The notes under the pieces were generated by a model. That model did no database searches and was not told the origin of the DNA. It was given only the letters and a program-made list of their open reading frames with translations. A program made the position numbers and the translations under genes. From the NCBI GenBank assembly GCA_002197545.1, contig NFUO01000139.1, positions 1-33,583 on the forward strand: a DNA stretch of 33,583 nucleotides, given 5' to 3'. The stretch is from Acidobacteria subdivision 2 bacterium RH1 MAG20. GTDB taxonomy: Bacteria > Acidobacteriota > Terriglobia > Terriglobales > Acidobacteriaceae. Positions 8,841 to 17,123 of this stretch are shown here, piece by piece; position 1 is the stretch's first letter, and each line of letters starts with the position of its first letter.

Positions 8841-8942
8841 GTTGGCCATAACGGCCAGCTTATCGTTCCAATCCATAGCGGCCATGATATGGGTCTACAT
8901 TTCAAATCAACCATATTCTGGCCACTTGGCCAAATTATGGTT
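8824..8942. repeat. Left transposon end with paired inverted TnsB-like sites
   Basis: Fifteen-bp repeats occur as head-to-head pairs. AACGATAAGTTGGCC (8833-8847) faces GGCCAGCTTATCGTT (8853-8867). AACCATATTCTGGCC (8909-8923) faces GGCCAAATTATGGTT (8928-8942). A weaker palindromic CCATAGCGGCC/ATGATATGG unit lies between at 8873-8892. The first pair also makes a strong hairpin and contains the new thiF stop codon, so it could end transcription from the PRTRC operon. Confidence 0.8.
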
Positions 8943-9106
8943 CATTTGTTTGATAGATGAATCTCGATGAGTGACTCGGGCTGTAGGCGTCAACTGAGGG
9001 TTACTTCCGGTTTGCCGGTAAACCAGGACCTACCGTAGATCGCTCGACGCTGCGGGACCATGCAGGACGTTTCTCACAATAAACTTTTAGTTCTATCATT
9101 GCTGCC

Positions 9107-9865
9107 ATGTCCACGGCTCAAACTTGGGACCCGGCGTCTTATGCGCGAAACGCGAGATTCGTATCCGACTTAGGATCGCCCGTCGTGGATTTGCTTGCAC
9201 CTAAGCCCGGCGAAAGGATCCTCGATCTTGGTTGCGGAGACGGCGTACTAACGAAAAAGCTAGCGGATCTGGGTTGCGAAGTGGTTGCGGTCGATTCGAG
9301 CATTCCGCAGATCGAAGCGGCGAGGAAGCTCGGCTTGAACGCATCCGCGATCAGCGGCGAAGACCTGCCGTACAAGGAGGAATTCGATGCTGTGTTTAGC
9401 AATGCCGTGCTGCACTGGATTAGGCGTGCAGATGTGATGCTTGCTGGAGTGTATCGTTCTTTGAAACCAGGCGGCCGATTTGTTGCTGAATGTGGAGGCC
9501 ATGGTTGCGTTCACAAGATCCGGACTGCTCTGGTACAAGCATTGGACCGCCGTGGGTTTGATGGTGAGGCTCGCGTTCCGTGGTATTTCCCCACACCCGG
9601 CGACTACGCCACCAGGCTGGAACGCGCAGGGTTTCGTGTCGATAGCATTGCGCTGATCCCGCGTCCAACTCCCTTGCCTGGCGACATCATTGATTACTTG
9701 GAAACTTTTGCTCTCAACTTTTTTCAAGGCTTCTCCGATGATATTCGCAACGACTATCTGCAAGAGGTTCGGATGATCCTGGAACCGCAACTTCGCGCTG
9801 CCAATGGAACCTGGGTTGCCGACTACGTACGACTGCGATTCGCGGCAACCAAAGCTCGCGACTGA
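9107..9865 (+). CDS. Class I SAM-dependent methyltransferase (transposon cargo)
   Basis: 252-residue methyltransferase of the type-11 small-molecule class. Motif I ILDLGCGDGVLTKKL lies near residues 38-52, motif II VVAVDSS near 59-65, an FDAVFSNAVLHWI motif near 93-105, and LKPGGRFVAECGG near 119-131. It resembles trans-aconitate methyltransferase-like enzymes in layout; the substrate cannot be told. No signal peptide. It lies just inside the left transposon end, outside the transposition operon and on the opposite strand, so it is cargo with its own expression signals. Domain call firm, role unknown. Confidence 0.8.
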   Translation: MSTAQTWDPASYARNARFVSDLGSPVVDLLAPKPGERILDLGCGDGVLTKKLADLGCEVVAVDSSIPQIEAARKLGLNASAISGEDLPYKEEFDAVFSNAVLHWIRRADVMLAGVYRSLKPGGRFVAECGGHGCVHKIRTALVQALDRRGFDGEARVPWYFPTPGDYATRLERAGFRVDSIALIPRPTPLPGDIIDYLETFALNFFQGFSDDIRNDYLQEVRMILEPQLRAANGTWVADYVRLRFAATKARD

Positions 9866-10045
9866 TACGGTGTGGAACAAGGCTACAAAGCAATCCTCCA
9901 GTCCGAGGGTGCCGCTCTCGACATCGACCTGTTGCAGGGCACGGCCCCGATCCGCTCATTGATGGGCGATCCCCGCTTGCCGAATTGAATCGAAGAGGGT
10001 TTATAGGCGCATTGCGAAAACGTTGGGATAGACTGGGAGCGCGCT

Positions 10046-10528
10046 ATGGCTACCCGCATTCTGCTCGCTGCTATCCTCTGCTTCATGCCCACGTTCGCCG
10101 CCGCCCAGACCGACACCGGCCCTGGGCGTGATGTCGCGGCAATACACCACCTTATCGGGCAGTACACCAAAGCTGTGGATACTGTTGATCTGAACCTACT
10201 CTCGCAAATCTGGTCTCACTCGCCCGAGGTCTCGTTCATCTATCCCCTGGGTGAGGAGCACGGCTTCGATGCCATCAAGCAGCAGGTCTTTCAGAACATA
10301 ATGGGCGGCATGTTCTCGGCACGCGATCTTGAGACGCGCGGTGTAGAGATCCACGTGAGCGGCAACGCGGGGTGGTCGGAATTCCACTGGACTTTTCATG
10401 CGACGATGCGGAAAGACGGATCGGTCGTGACGACGCATGGCGTCGAAACCCAGATTTACCGCAGAGAGTCTGGAAACTGGCGGCTGGTCCACGTCCACTA
10501 CTCCGAAGACCACCAGCCCGTCCCCTGA
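10046..10528 (+). CDS. Secreted SnoaL/NTF2-like protein (transposon cargo)
   Basis: 160 residues with a clear signal peptide: MATRILLAAILCFMPTFAAA, with likely cleavage after AAA near residue 20. The mature part has the SnoaL-like/DUF4440 order: a helix (AAIHHLIGQYTKAVDTVDLN), SQIWSHSPEVSFIYPLG, a middle helix, then strands ending in the typical GNWRLVHVHYSED. Such cone-shaped NTF2-like folds serve as small binding or catalytic domains, here probably periplasmic. It sits between the methyltransferase and the convergent tniQ. No link to transposition is evident. Confidence 0.75.
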   Translation: MATRILLAAILCFMPTFAAAQTDTGPGRDVAAIHHLIGQYTKAVDTVDLNLLSQIWSHSPEVSFIYPLGEEHGFDAIKQQVFQNIMGGMFSARDLETRGVEIHVSGNAGWSEFHWTFHATMRKDGSVVTTHGVETQIYRRESGNWRLVHVHYSEDHQPVP

Positions 10529-10835
10529 GCACTTGCCTAAATACAACGTTCCCCTTGGACAAGCTGGCGTCGATGCTTGGTTTGCTATCGGGAGTGTCAA
10601 GGCGCCAGCGATGAACCCGGAGTTTCATCACCGACCGTTAGTTACAGTTCGTTGCTGGTGATGATTAGGTATGTAGATGAGCGCATAATCGCCATCACTC
10701 GCCGAAAGTATGAGCCACATTGCCGAATAGTCCGCATTTCGGACAAGCGGTTGTCCCGCTATTGAGTGGCGAGAGAGAACCTTCTTCCGCGAATTTTCGG
10801 CCAGGTTGTGGTTGATCTCACACTACACCCTGGCC
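10529..10835. other. Intergenic stretch between cargo and tniQ
   Basis: About 300 bp between the convergent cargo gene and tniQ. I see only short ORFs without a plausible SD or a protein-like composition, and no strong hairpin. Nothing further is claimed. Confidence 0.4.
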
Positions 10836-12587
10836 CTACAGTGCCTCGACAGTCCGTGCGGCTTCCTCCAGTTTTCCGCGAATTTGTTTCAAGGCTCTGC
10901 TGGTGGAATGAACGCTTGTTAGCGATGGACTTCTCTTCGAAATGGTCGACAGGACTCGTTTGCGTGAAGGGTATTTCCCACCGGATGTGATCTCTTGGAT
11001 TGCGAGGCTAACCTCTCTTTCGTAGAGGAGTTCGATCTTTTGTCGTTCTGAAGAACGATGCGCAAGGTAGCGTTGATGGAGACGTCTGTGAAGGTCCTGA
11101 TGGGTCACGCGTAGTGTATTTGCGTTGCAATGCAATCGAGAAGCAAGTTCAGGGAATGAAACAGGTGCTTCGTTGAGTGCTCTCTTGAGCGCTTCCTCAA
11201 CTGTCGCGAACTGGAATTGACGACGATCTAACCGGCAGGAGGAAAGGCGAGTACAAAGTTCAGGACAAGCGCTCCGAAGACTGTGGAGGCTGATTCCAAG
11301 GCGTTCCGCAACTTCAGCTACGGTGAGGGGTGGCATTTCGATAAGCGCCCTCTTAAGCTCCAATTCGCTTCTGTCAAACCGTCGCTTTCGCTTGGCCTGA
11401 ATCGCGGCTGTGAGCTCTGGGAACCAATATCGTCCCATGACACAGTGACGATAGCCGAGGCTGCGGAAGATGTCCCTGACCGACCGCGGGACATCCATTT
11501 CGAGTGCGGCTTCCATAGACGCTTTGATCTCCGCTTTGGCAGCTTCCCGGTCGCTTGGAGAAAGTGCCCATAGGCGGGTCCTGGTCATCGGATAGTCGGG
11601 CTCTCGCCTGGATATCTCACTGCGCTTCATTAACTTCGATCGCTCTGCCCGGATGGCCTCCCTAGCCTGGATCCACACTTCGTCAGAAACAGGAATCTGC
11701 TCGATGAGGAATCTGCTCAGAGGTACTCTGAGATTACGCGTAATCACGATGAGCAGCGGCAACGAGGGACGATGTGTCTCACTCAGCCAGTCTGTGAGGG
11801 ACTTGTCGCTGATCCGCGCAATGCGGCAAAGGAGCAGCCGGTTTCCATCAGCCCAATCCTCAATGGCTCTGTGAATGTTGTTCCGAAGATGGAAAAGCTG
11901 TGGCCGATTCTGGGGGATGTTCGAGGACAGCAGAACCCCAACTTCTCTCGCCACTTGCACACGAAAGTCCAGGTCTCGCCCTTTTTCAGCACGCAGTGGT
12001 CCACTAGCGTTGGTCCCTAGCCACGTACCGCAGTGATTACAAGCTCCGGCGAGTCCGCGGGCTGAGAGCGGTAGAGGGCGTTTCTCACAGCAGGGGCAGC
12101 GTTCCTCCAGCAAAATCTCATGCACAGGACACGCGGTAACCGATGTGAGCGCCCACAGCAACGAATCGTAGACTCCGCCGTCCTGACTACGGCGTTCCTC
12201 GTAGCAACGTGGACACCACGTTCGATGTCGGCGCAGAATTCCATCTGTGGCAAAAATACTCCGCCAAGGTAGTAGAGTCAGAGCATCAAGATCGTTCCTC
12301 GAAGTGAGCTCTTGGAGAGCCGCTACCCACTGCATAAAGTAAGGACCGAGACCGTTCAGCGAATGTAGCGCCGCACAACTGAATCGTTTTGGACTTGTGG
12401 GCAAAGAGGGAAAGATTTCTTGTCGAATCAGAGTCCCCGGCGAGACTGCATGAGCATCTGCTAAACGCATCACATAGCTCGTCAGACTTTCGACCTGGGC
12501 GGTTCCAATGGCCTTCGGCGGAAGAGAATACAGGCGACTCCGCGCTGGCAAATTGGTGGGTGCGATAGACCAGAAGTCATAGACCAT
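10836..12587 (-). CDS. tniQ: TniQ/TnsD-like target-selection protein
   Basis: 583 residues from ATG 12587, which overlaps the tnsC end by 11 bp. The N-terminal TniQ domain has the LPP...ESLTSYVMRLADAHAVSPG signature near residues 22-51. It is followed by zinc-binding cysteines: CPRC at 125-128, CPVH at 153-156, CPCC at 164-167 and CNHC at 183-186. The long C-terminal half contains several degenerate helix-turn-helix units (for example LTVAEVAERLGISLHSLRSA and VSFPELASRLHCNANTLRV), as in TnsD-type proteins that recognise a fixed attachment site. Short TniQ partners of CRISPR systems lack this region. I infer site-directed targeting; the site is not proven. Confidence 0.85.
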   Translation of the reverse strand: MVYDFWSIAPTNLPARSRLYSLPPKAIGTAQVESLTSYVMRLADAHAVSPGTLIRQEIFPSLPTSPKRFSCAALHSLNGLGPYFMQWVAALQELTSRNDLDALTLLPWRSIFATDGILRRHRTWCPRCYEERRSQDGGVYDSLLWALTSVTACPVHEILLEERCPCCEKRPLPLSARGLAGACNHCGTWLGTNASGPLRAEKGRDLDFRVQVAREVGVLLSSNIPQNRPQLFHLRNNIHRAIEDWADGNRLLLCRIARISDKSLTDWLSETHRPSLPLLIVITRNLRVPLSRFLIEQIPVSDEVWIQAREAIRAERSKLMKRSEISRREPDYPMTRTRLWALSPSDREAAKAEIKASMEAALEMDVPRSVRDIFRSLGYRHCVMGRYWFPELTAAIQAKRKRRFDRSELELKRALIEMPPLTVAEVAERLGISLHSLRSACPELCTRLSSCRLDRRQFQFATVEEALKRALNEAPVSFPELASRLHCNANTLRVTHQDLHRRLHQRYLAHRSSERQKIELLYEREVSLAIQEITSGGKYPSRKRVLSTISKRSPSLTSVHSTSRALKQIRGKLEEAARTVEAL

Positions 12588-13731
12588 GGATAGCTCGCGG
12601 TGATTGGCTCTGGTTAAGGCCAACCTGATCTCGGCTGGGTTTGCGCTGCCCAACTCGAGTGCTGGACTTTCGCCGAACAGCTTCAGCCGTTGGTGGCATG
12701 CTGGAACTGGCACACATACCCAGTACCTCGCGGAGGCGGGCTTGAGCCTGGTTCACTGATGACAGTTGGGCTTCACCTTCATGTGCCTCGACCGCGATCT
12801 TTTCACACTGGGACACAGAAAGGGCAGTCGTTTCCAAGTGGTGGGCAGTCATCGTTACGCAACCATCTTTCAACGATGCGATTAATGCTCGATCCAGCCA
12901 CTCTTTCAAGATACCGACGCAACCGACGGAGCGTTCGTAGAGCAGGTCCCAAAGTGCCACGAGGTCAGGTTGCTCGTCCAAGGGGAGACGTTCCTGGAAC
13001 GTGAGAATAATGTTCTTGAAGATGCGGAGATCTGCCTGACTCTCTGCGCTATACCTGCTGAAATGAATATCGAGAGTTCTGCGACCCAATTGACCATTGA
13101 GTTGACGTAATCGGAGCAAGTCGTAGGTTCCAAGCAGGATGTGGACGGTTTGCGTGCAGTTGGCCAGAGACTTGATGACTTCAAGCTGGTCTGCCAGCCT
13201 CCTGCCCGATGCGATGCGAGTGAGATGTTGCGCTTCATCCACCAAAATTGCTGCAGGCCTGCGCTGCAAAATGGCCAATTCTAAAGCATGACGAAGCTCC
13301 ACTGCAGCGGAACGGGGACCCAGAAGGTGCTGAGCATGAGAGTCGTACATTAGATGAGCCAAATTCGGCTTGAGCTTACGGTCGAGCATCGGTTCGTTCA
13401 ATGCAAGTAGAGCGCGCCGATAGTGATCTCTCCAACTGAAATTGCCATTATCGGGAGCGGCCGCTTCCACAGCGACGAACGGCACATAGCTTTGGTCAGT
13501 CTTCATGACAGCAAGATTGCGCTCGGCCAACAATTGCTGGAGCTTCAATCGTAGAGTGGTTTTACCAACGCCCGTTGGTCCGTACACCATCATGATTGAG
13601 CCGGGAGATGCCTCGTCGATGGCCGCCGTGAGCAGATCCCTTGCGTCCAGAAGCCTTGGGTGCGCTACAGTGAGCGAGCGAAATTCGCGTGTGCGATCAG
13701 CGATTTGCTGCGGTGAGTAGGCTGACTTCAT
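12577..13731 (-). CDS. tnsC: TnsC/TniB-like AAA+ transposition ATPase
   Basis: 384-residue AAA+ protein that should join target selector TniQ to the transposase. Walker A GPTGVGKTT is at residues 51-59 and Walker B ILVDEAQH at 162-169. The VHILLGTYDLLRLRQLNGQL segment following fits the sensor 1 region of TniB/TnsC ATPases. The gene starts 2 bp after the tnsAB stop and overlaps tniQ at its end, so the three are one leftward operon. The C-terminal tail is Ser/Arg/Gln-rich and probably disordered. Confidence 0.9.
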   Translation of the reverse strand: MKSAYSPQQIADRTREFRSLTVAHPRLLDARDLLTAAIDEASPGSIMMVYGPTGVGKTTLRLKLQQLLAERNLAVMKTDQSYVPFVAVEAAAPDNGNFSWRDHYRRALLALNEPMLDRKLKPNLAHLMYDSHAQHLLGPRSAAVELRHALELAILQRRPAAILVDEAQHLTRIASGRRLADQLEVIKSLANCTQTVHILLGTYDLLRLRQLNGQLGRRTLDIHFSRYSAESQADLRIFKNIILTFQERLPLDEQPDLVALWDLLYERSVGCVGILKEWLDRALIASLKDGCVTMTAHHLETTALSVSQCEKIAVEAHEGEAQLSSVNQAQARLREVLGMCASSSMPPTAEAVRRKSSTRVGQRKPSRDQVGLNQSQSPRAIHGL

Positions 13732-13733
13732 TT

Positions 13734-16427
13734 CTAAAATGCTCCGTATGTCTCGTATTCCTCATCAGCATCTGGAACCTGGATTTGCGGTGAGGCAGCG
13801 ACCAGAAACGGGCGCATAGAAGATGGATTACAGTTGACTAACGGTGATTCAGCTATGGAGGCCGGTTCTGAGCGTGTCTTTCCGGTCTGCAGGTCGCGAA
13901 GCCGCTGAGAGAGTAGGAGTTCCTGAACTTCGACGGATTGAAGGAAATCGCCAATTGTCTTTGCAGAGAGATCGCGCTGCGATGAGTGCTTGTTTCGCCT
14001 CCGTCGGAGCTCCTGAGTGGCGAGCATCATCTCTCGCTCTGAGTGCCCCTGGAAGACAGCGTAATATTCCGAATGACATTGGACCCATTGGTCTTTCACA
14101 AAGGCGAAAGCTATGCCTGAGTTGAAGGGATCGTAACGTATCGGTACTTGTCTCCCTTCAACTTCTGGATCATGGAACAGATCCGACCAATAGTAGATGT
14201 AGTGAATCTTCACGCCCCTACCTGCGAGGACCTTGGCCGCCCCTCTGGGAGTTGTCGGAAGCGTCATGATGAAGAACTCTCGATCATTGCTAATACGGCG
14301 CCGAGGACGCAACCCGGCATTCGTCATTCCAGCTTCGTAAGTGTCTCCGGGACTCTGTCCCAGGGCCGGGTGGTCGAGCGAGTCATAAACTTCGTAGAGG
14401 TATTTGGCTAACCGTTCATGCAAATCGGCGAGTGCCCATACAGCGTGGTTCTTGGGATTCACGCTCGCGGTGACCTGCCGAATCTGGCGCATGATCTGGG
14501 TGTTCCCGCGAAGGTTATGGATGAACTGGGAGTTGCAAGTCCCGAAAAGCCGTTCGACAACAGATCCAAACCGCGCTTTTGCAGGCGGCCGGCTCTTCTT
14601 GGTGCATTCGTATCTCGCCAAGAGCGTCTCAAAGTAGACGCTCCCAAACTCTGCCCCTCCATCGACTACGAATATTTGTGGGAGCCGCTCGTGACGGCCC
14701 ACGCACTCTCGGATGATCATCATGCAAGAGCGATAGCTCGGCGGATCGAAGGACAGCGTGAATGCCAGTACGCGCCTCGAGTATGCATCTGTGAGCAACG
14801 AAAGCCAAGGTCGTCCAAGACCCCGGCCAGTCGCAGAGCACACCAGTTCGACATCCAACTCAGTATGGTCGAGGTGCGCAATTTCGAACGGTCGATCCCC
14901 ATGACGAGGAGTGGTTAGTTCCAGTTCCCAATAGAAGGCCTCGCGCGGGTATGCCGCTCGAGGTCCCATTCTGCGCAGGGTTTGTGAATGGCCTGCTTGT
15001 CCGCGTACAGCCAAGCGAAACGTTCGGTAGCTAGGAGCGATTAGATCTTGATCTCTGCACGCGATTTGGAGGGCACTCCATGAGGCGTACATGCCCTTTT
15101 GTTTAGGTGTCTCATAATCCTCATGAATGATCGTTGCCATGAGCTGTCTGGACGCCTCTGGCAATTTGTGTGTGCTATTGCCTTTCTTTTGGGTCTCAGG
15201 GAGCAGGCCTAAATATCCGTTCCCATATAGGGTTTCGGCTTTCCTGTACATCGAGATCCATCGACGAGATGTCCGTGAAGGGACCGTGGTCTCAGACGTT
15301 GCCCGCTCCCCATCCAGCATTTTGCGGACGACCTCATAACGAAAGTTGGCCTGCCGTAAATCATCCTGGCTGGCTCGCGAGAGCCGCTGCTCAACCTCCA
15401 CATTGGTGCAAGATGATGGTGAAGGCTCCATCGTCAAATGGCCGCCTTCAACCAATGACTGAAACGCCGCAACAGGAAGTTGCGCGATCGAGTCATCATC
15501 GATACGGCGCAAAATGATTCGCGTACGGCCACAGTTGACGACTTCCCATTGCCTACCATCCCAATTTGCGACGCTGCCTGACCTCGGCTGAGCGGCGCGC
15601 GCATCATTCGAAGGTTTCAGTATCACCTTTCGAGCCTGAACATGGTCTGCAGCGGCCCGCGCATCTGCGAAGATGGCAACGCTGTCCGGCTGTGCAAGCA
15701 GTGAGCTGCGAAGATCTACGTGCAACTCACCGAATGCAATCAACAAATGAATGTCGTCGCAATTGGCGCTGCTGCCCGCGGTCGCCAGCAATTGTTGAAG
15801 AGAAATGCCAGGGTGCGCATTTACGTGTGCAATCAGCAGATTCTTTGTAGTAAGCGCGATAGATGTTCTGTCATCCCGAAGGTAGTCCTCTAGGAATTGA
15901 ATATTGCGTTGATACACCCAATTGATGTCCCGTGACGAGCGAACGCAGTAGGTCAGACCGAATGCCTTCGCGTGTTCTTCTCCTGGGGGACAATACCAGA
16001 TGTCGTCATGCCGACAATATCGATGAGGACTTCGCTCCGACCAACTGACAAGTTCCTCTTCAGTCTTACACTCCTCCCATCCAGCACTATCTGTGCGGAT
16101 GACGAAGTAGTCAGAGGTGTGGAGGGTCACAATTCGCTTTCCAACTGAACTCTTGTACTCGAGTTTGTAGGAAGGGGGCTGGTCCCAATATTCGAGCACG
16201 TTGGGATCGTGCTCCAACTCATAGATTCTTGCTAATTCGACACGGTGGCTTTCAAACTGGATCGTGATACCCATCTTTTTGCTTGGGTATCTACCGCTTA
16301 CGTTGCGGCGTCCACCTCCTACACGACGGGATGGATCGGAGGAGCGAATCTGGCGAACAATCGAACGACCGTTATCCGGCAGTCGCACGCTCTGAAACCA
16401 AGCAAGCAGTTCTTCGTTCCCCAGCAT
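13734..16427 (-). CDS. TnsA-TnsB fusion transposase
   Basis: 897 residues combining both Tn7 transposase activities. The N-terminal part (about 50-185) is a TnsA-like PD-(D/E)xK nuclease: E64 in ESHRVELARIYELEHDPNV, D106 in HTSDYF, and E119/K121 in WEECK. A winged-helix-like linker follows. The C-terminal part carries the DDE integrase core: D520 (HLDHTELD), D589 (VVDGGAEF) and E625 (VVERLFG). TnsA cuts the 5' ends and TnsB the 3' ends in Tn7, so the fusion should make complete cut-and-paste excision possible. ATG 16427 has GGGAGGG just upstream. All expected catalytic residues are visible. Confidence 0.9.
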   Translation of the reverse strand: MLGNEELLAWFQSVRLPDNGRSIVRQIRSSDPSRRVGGGRRNVSGRYPSKKMGITIQFESHRVELARIYELEHDPNVLEYWDQPPSYKLEYKSSVGKRIVTLHTSDYFVIRTDSAGWEECKTEEELVSWSERSPHRYCRHDDIWYCPPGEEHAKAFGLTYCVRSSRDINWVYQRNIQFLEDYLRDDRTSIALTTKNLLIAHVNAHPGISLQQLLATAGSSANCDDIHLLIAFGELHVDLRSSLLAQPDSVAIFADARAAADHVQARKVILKPSNDARAAQPRSGSVANWDGRQWEVVNCGRTRIILRRIDDDSIAQLPVAAFQSLVEGGHLTMEPSPSSCTNVEVEQRLSRASQDDLRQANFRYEVVRKMLDGERATSETTVPSRTSRRWISMYRKAETLYGNGYLGLLPETQKKGNSTHKLPEASRQLMATIIHEDYETPKQKGMYASWSALQIACRDQDLIAPSYRTFRLAVRGQAGHSQTLRRMGPRAAYPREAFYWELELTTPRHGDRPFEIAHLDHTELDVELVCSATGRGLGRPWLSLLTDAYSRRVLAFTLSFDPPSYRSCMMIIRECVGRHERLPQIFVVDGGAEFGSVYFETLLARYECTKKSRPPAKARFGSVVERLFGTCNSQFIHNLRGNTQIMRQIRQVTASVNPKNHAVWALADLHERLAKYLYEVYDSLDHPALGQSPGDTYEAGMTNAGLRPRRRISNDREFFIMTLPTTPRGAAKVLAGRGVKIHYIYYWSDLFHDPEVEGRQVPIRYDPFNSGIAFAFVKDQWVQCHSEYYAVFQGHSEREMMLATQELRRRRNKHSSQRDLSAKTIGDFLQSVEVQELLLSQRLRDLQTGKTRSEPASIAESPLVNCNPSSMRPFLVAASPQIQVPDADEEYETYGAF

Positions 16428-16448
16428 GAACCCTCCCCTGAGATCACA

Positions 16449-16784
16449 TCATTCGCGGTTCTTCCCCTTGCGCTGATTCTTCAGCGCATTCACGAGCCGC
16501 ACTCCAGCTTCGTTGATCAGTTCCTGTAGTTGACGGCCGTTCTCGATGGCTTGTTGAATGTCTGGAGCCAGGTCATCGGGTATATAAATTGAGAACCGTT
16601 CGGACCCCTTACGCCCGCTCAGTACATAGCTGGTGTGGCCTTCCCCATAGGTGCAAGCTGTGCAGTTTTTGCGAATGCACCGGGTCTTTCTGAGAGAAAG
16701 TGAACCCTCCGCAATCGGCCACATCTGCCCAATAGAGGCTTGGAACCAGTGGCGGACCTCAACGGGGTTCTCAGAGCGTTGCAT
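16449..16784 (-). CDS. DUF6788-like small protein heading the transposition operon
   Basis: 111 residues from ATG 16784; the frame stays open to 16877. The core reads GSLSLRKTRCIRKNCTACTY with a C-x4-C-x2-C cluster, followed by GEGHTSYVLSGRKGSERFSIYIPDDL and a helical, basic C-terminus. That order matches DUF6788-type proteins, small probable zinc-binding proteins of unknown role often found with mobile elements. It ends 21 bp before tnsA-tnsB, so it is the first gene of the operon. The start lies inside a perfect inverted repeat (16777-16810), so it may regulate itself. No clear SD precedes the start, so the N-terminus is uncertain. Confidence 0.65.
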   Translation of the reverse strand: MQRSENPVEVRHWFQASIGQMWPIAEGSLSLRKTRCIRKNCTACTYGEGHTSYVLSGRKGSERFSIYIPDDLAPDIQQAIENGRQLQELINEAGVRLVNALKNQRKGKNRE

Positions 16785-16810
16785 GTATGTACTATGCCAT
16801 ACATGCAACG
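16777..16810. promoter_or_regulatory. 13-bp perfect inverted repeat at the operon start (candidate operator)
   Basis: CGTTGCATGTATG (16777-16789) and CATACATGCAACG (16798-16810) are perfect reverse complements separated by 8 bp (TACTATGC). They overlap the proposed start of the DUF6788-like gene. Geometry and position fit a dimeric repressor site controlling the transposition genes. Confidence 0.6.
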
Positions 16811-16881
16811 TGGTTTTAGAATCAAGAACGGCCCGTGGATCAACAACGTCAACATTCCACACAAAAGCCAGAAGCACTCGC

Positions 16882-17023
16882 GGCCAGGTTATGCCTGCAA
16901 TCTGAGACTTGCGGCCACTTTATGGTTTCAAACCTGTAGTTCGGGCCAAACGGCACCGCAGGAATTGGCAACTCCCGGCCAACTTATGGTTTCTTCGTCG
17001 GCCAACATATCGTTGCTGTCACA
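16882..17023. repeat. Right transposon end with direct TnsB-like sites
   Basis: Same-orientation copies of a GGCCAnnTTATnGTT repeat occur at 16913-16927, 16977-16991 and 17000-17014, with a weaker copy at 16882-16896. The outermost ends 9 bp before the tip (GCTGTCACA). The arrangement is direct and more compact near the tip, unlike the paired sites of the left end; unequal ends are typical of Tn7-like elements. Confidence 0.8.
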
Positions 17024-17028
17024 AACGA
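17024..17028. repeat. Right 5-bp target-site duplication (AACGA)
   Basis: Second copy of AACGA, directly outside the right tip and equal to 8819-8823. Confidence 0.8.
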
Positions 17029-17057
17029 GAAAGCGCTCGCGAAAGATGGCTGCATAA
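17029..17057 (+). pseudogene. Displaced 3' end of the PRTRC thiF gene
   Basis: When joined after base 8823, these 29 bases continue the thiF frame and encode RKRSRKMAA plus TAA. The restored protein would have 268 residues. Here the tail has no start and is separated from its gene by the 8.2-kb transposon. Confidence 0.85.
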
Positions 17058-17123
17058 TTTTCACGTGATGTAAGACTTCACGGTGGGTGCGGCGGTATGG
17101 TGGAAACGTACCGGAGACCGCCC

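Larger units (their letters stand above)
8824..17023. mobile_element. Tn7-like transposon (TnsA-TnsB fusion, TnsC, TniQ), 8200 bp
   Basis: The boundaries rest on three agreeing signals. Matching AACGA duplications flank the element. The first TnsB-type repeat lies exactly 9 bp inside both tips (AACGATAAGTTGGCC at 8833, and GGCCAACATATCGTT ending at 17014). Joining the flanks with one AACGA restores the thiF reading frame. The right tip reads TGTGACAGC inward; the left reads TGAAATTGA, so only TG is shared. Contents: two rightward cargo genes near the left end and a leftward transposition operon starting near the right end. All DDE, AAA+ and nuclease residues are present, so it may be active. 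No CRISPR array or cas gene was seen. Confidence 0.9.

Noticed and set aside
9872..9988. Open stretch after the cargo methyltransferase stop, in the same frame (GYKAILQSEGAALDIDLL)
   Set aside because: Reads protein-like, but has only a GTG start and no SD, and resembles no family I can name. It may be a decayed gene end, but is too short to annotate.
8824..17023. CRISPR-associated transposon
   Set aside because: No repeat-spacer array, cas gene or short TniQ was seen; the TniQ is long and TnsD-like.
16740..17057. Plus-strand ORF ending SQTRKRSRKMAA
   Set aside because: Only its last codons are real (the displaced thiF end); the rest is transposon end sequence.
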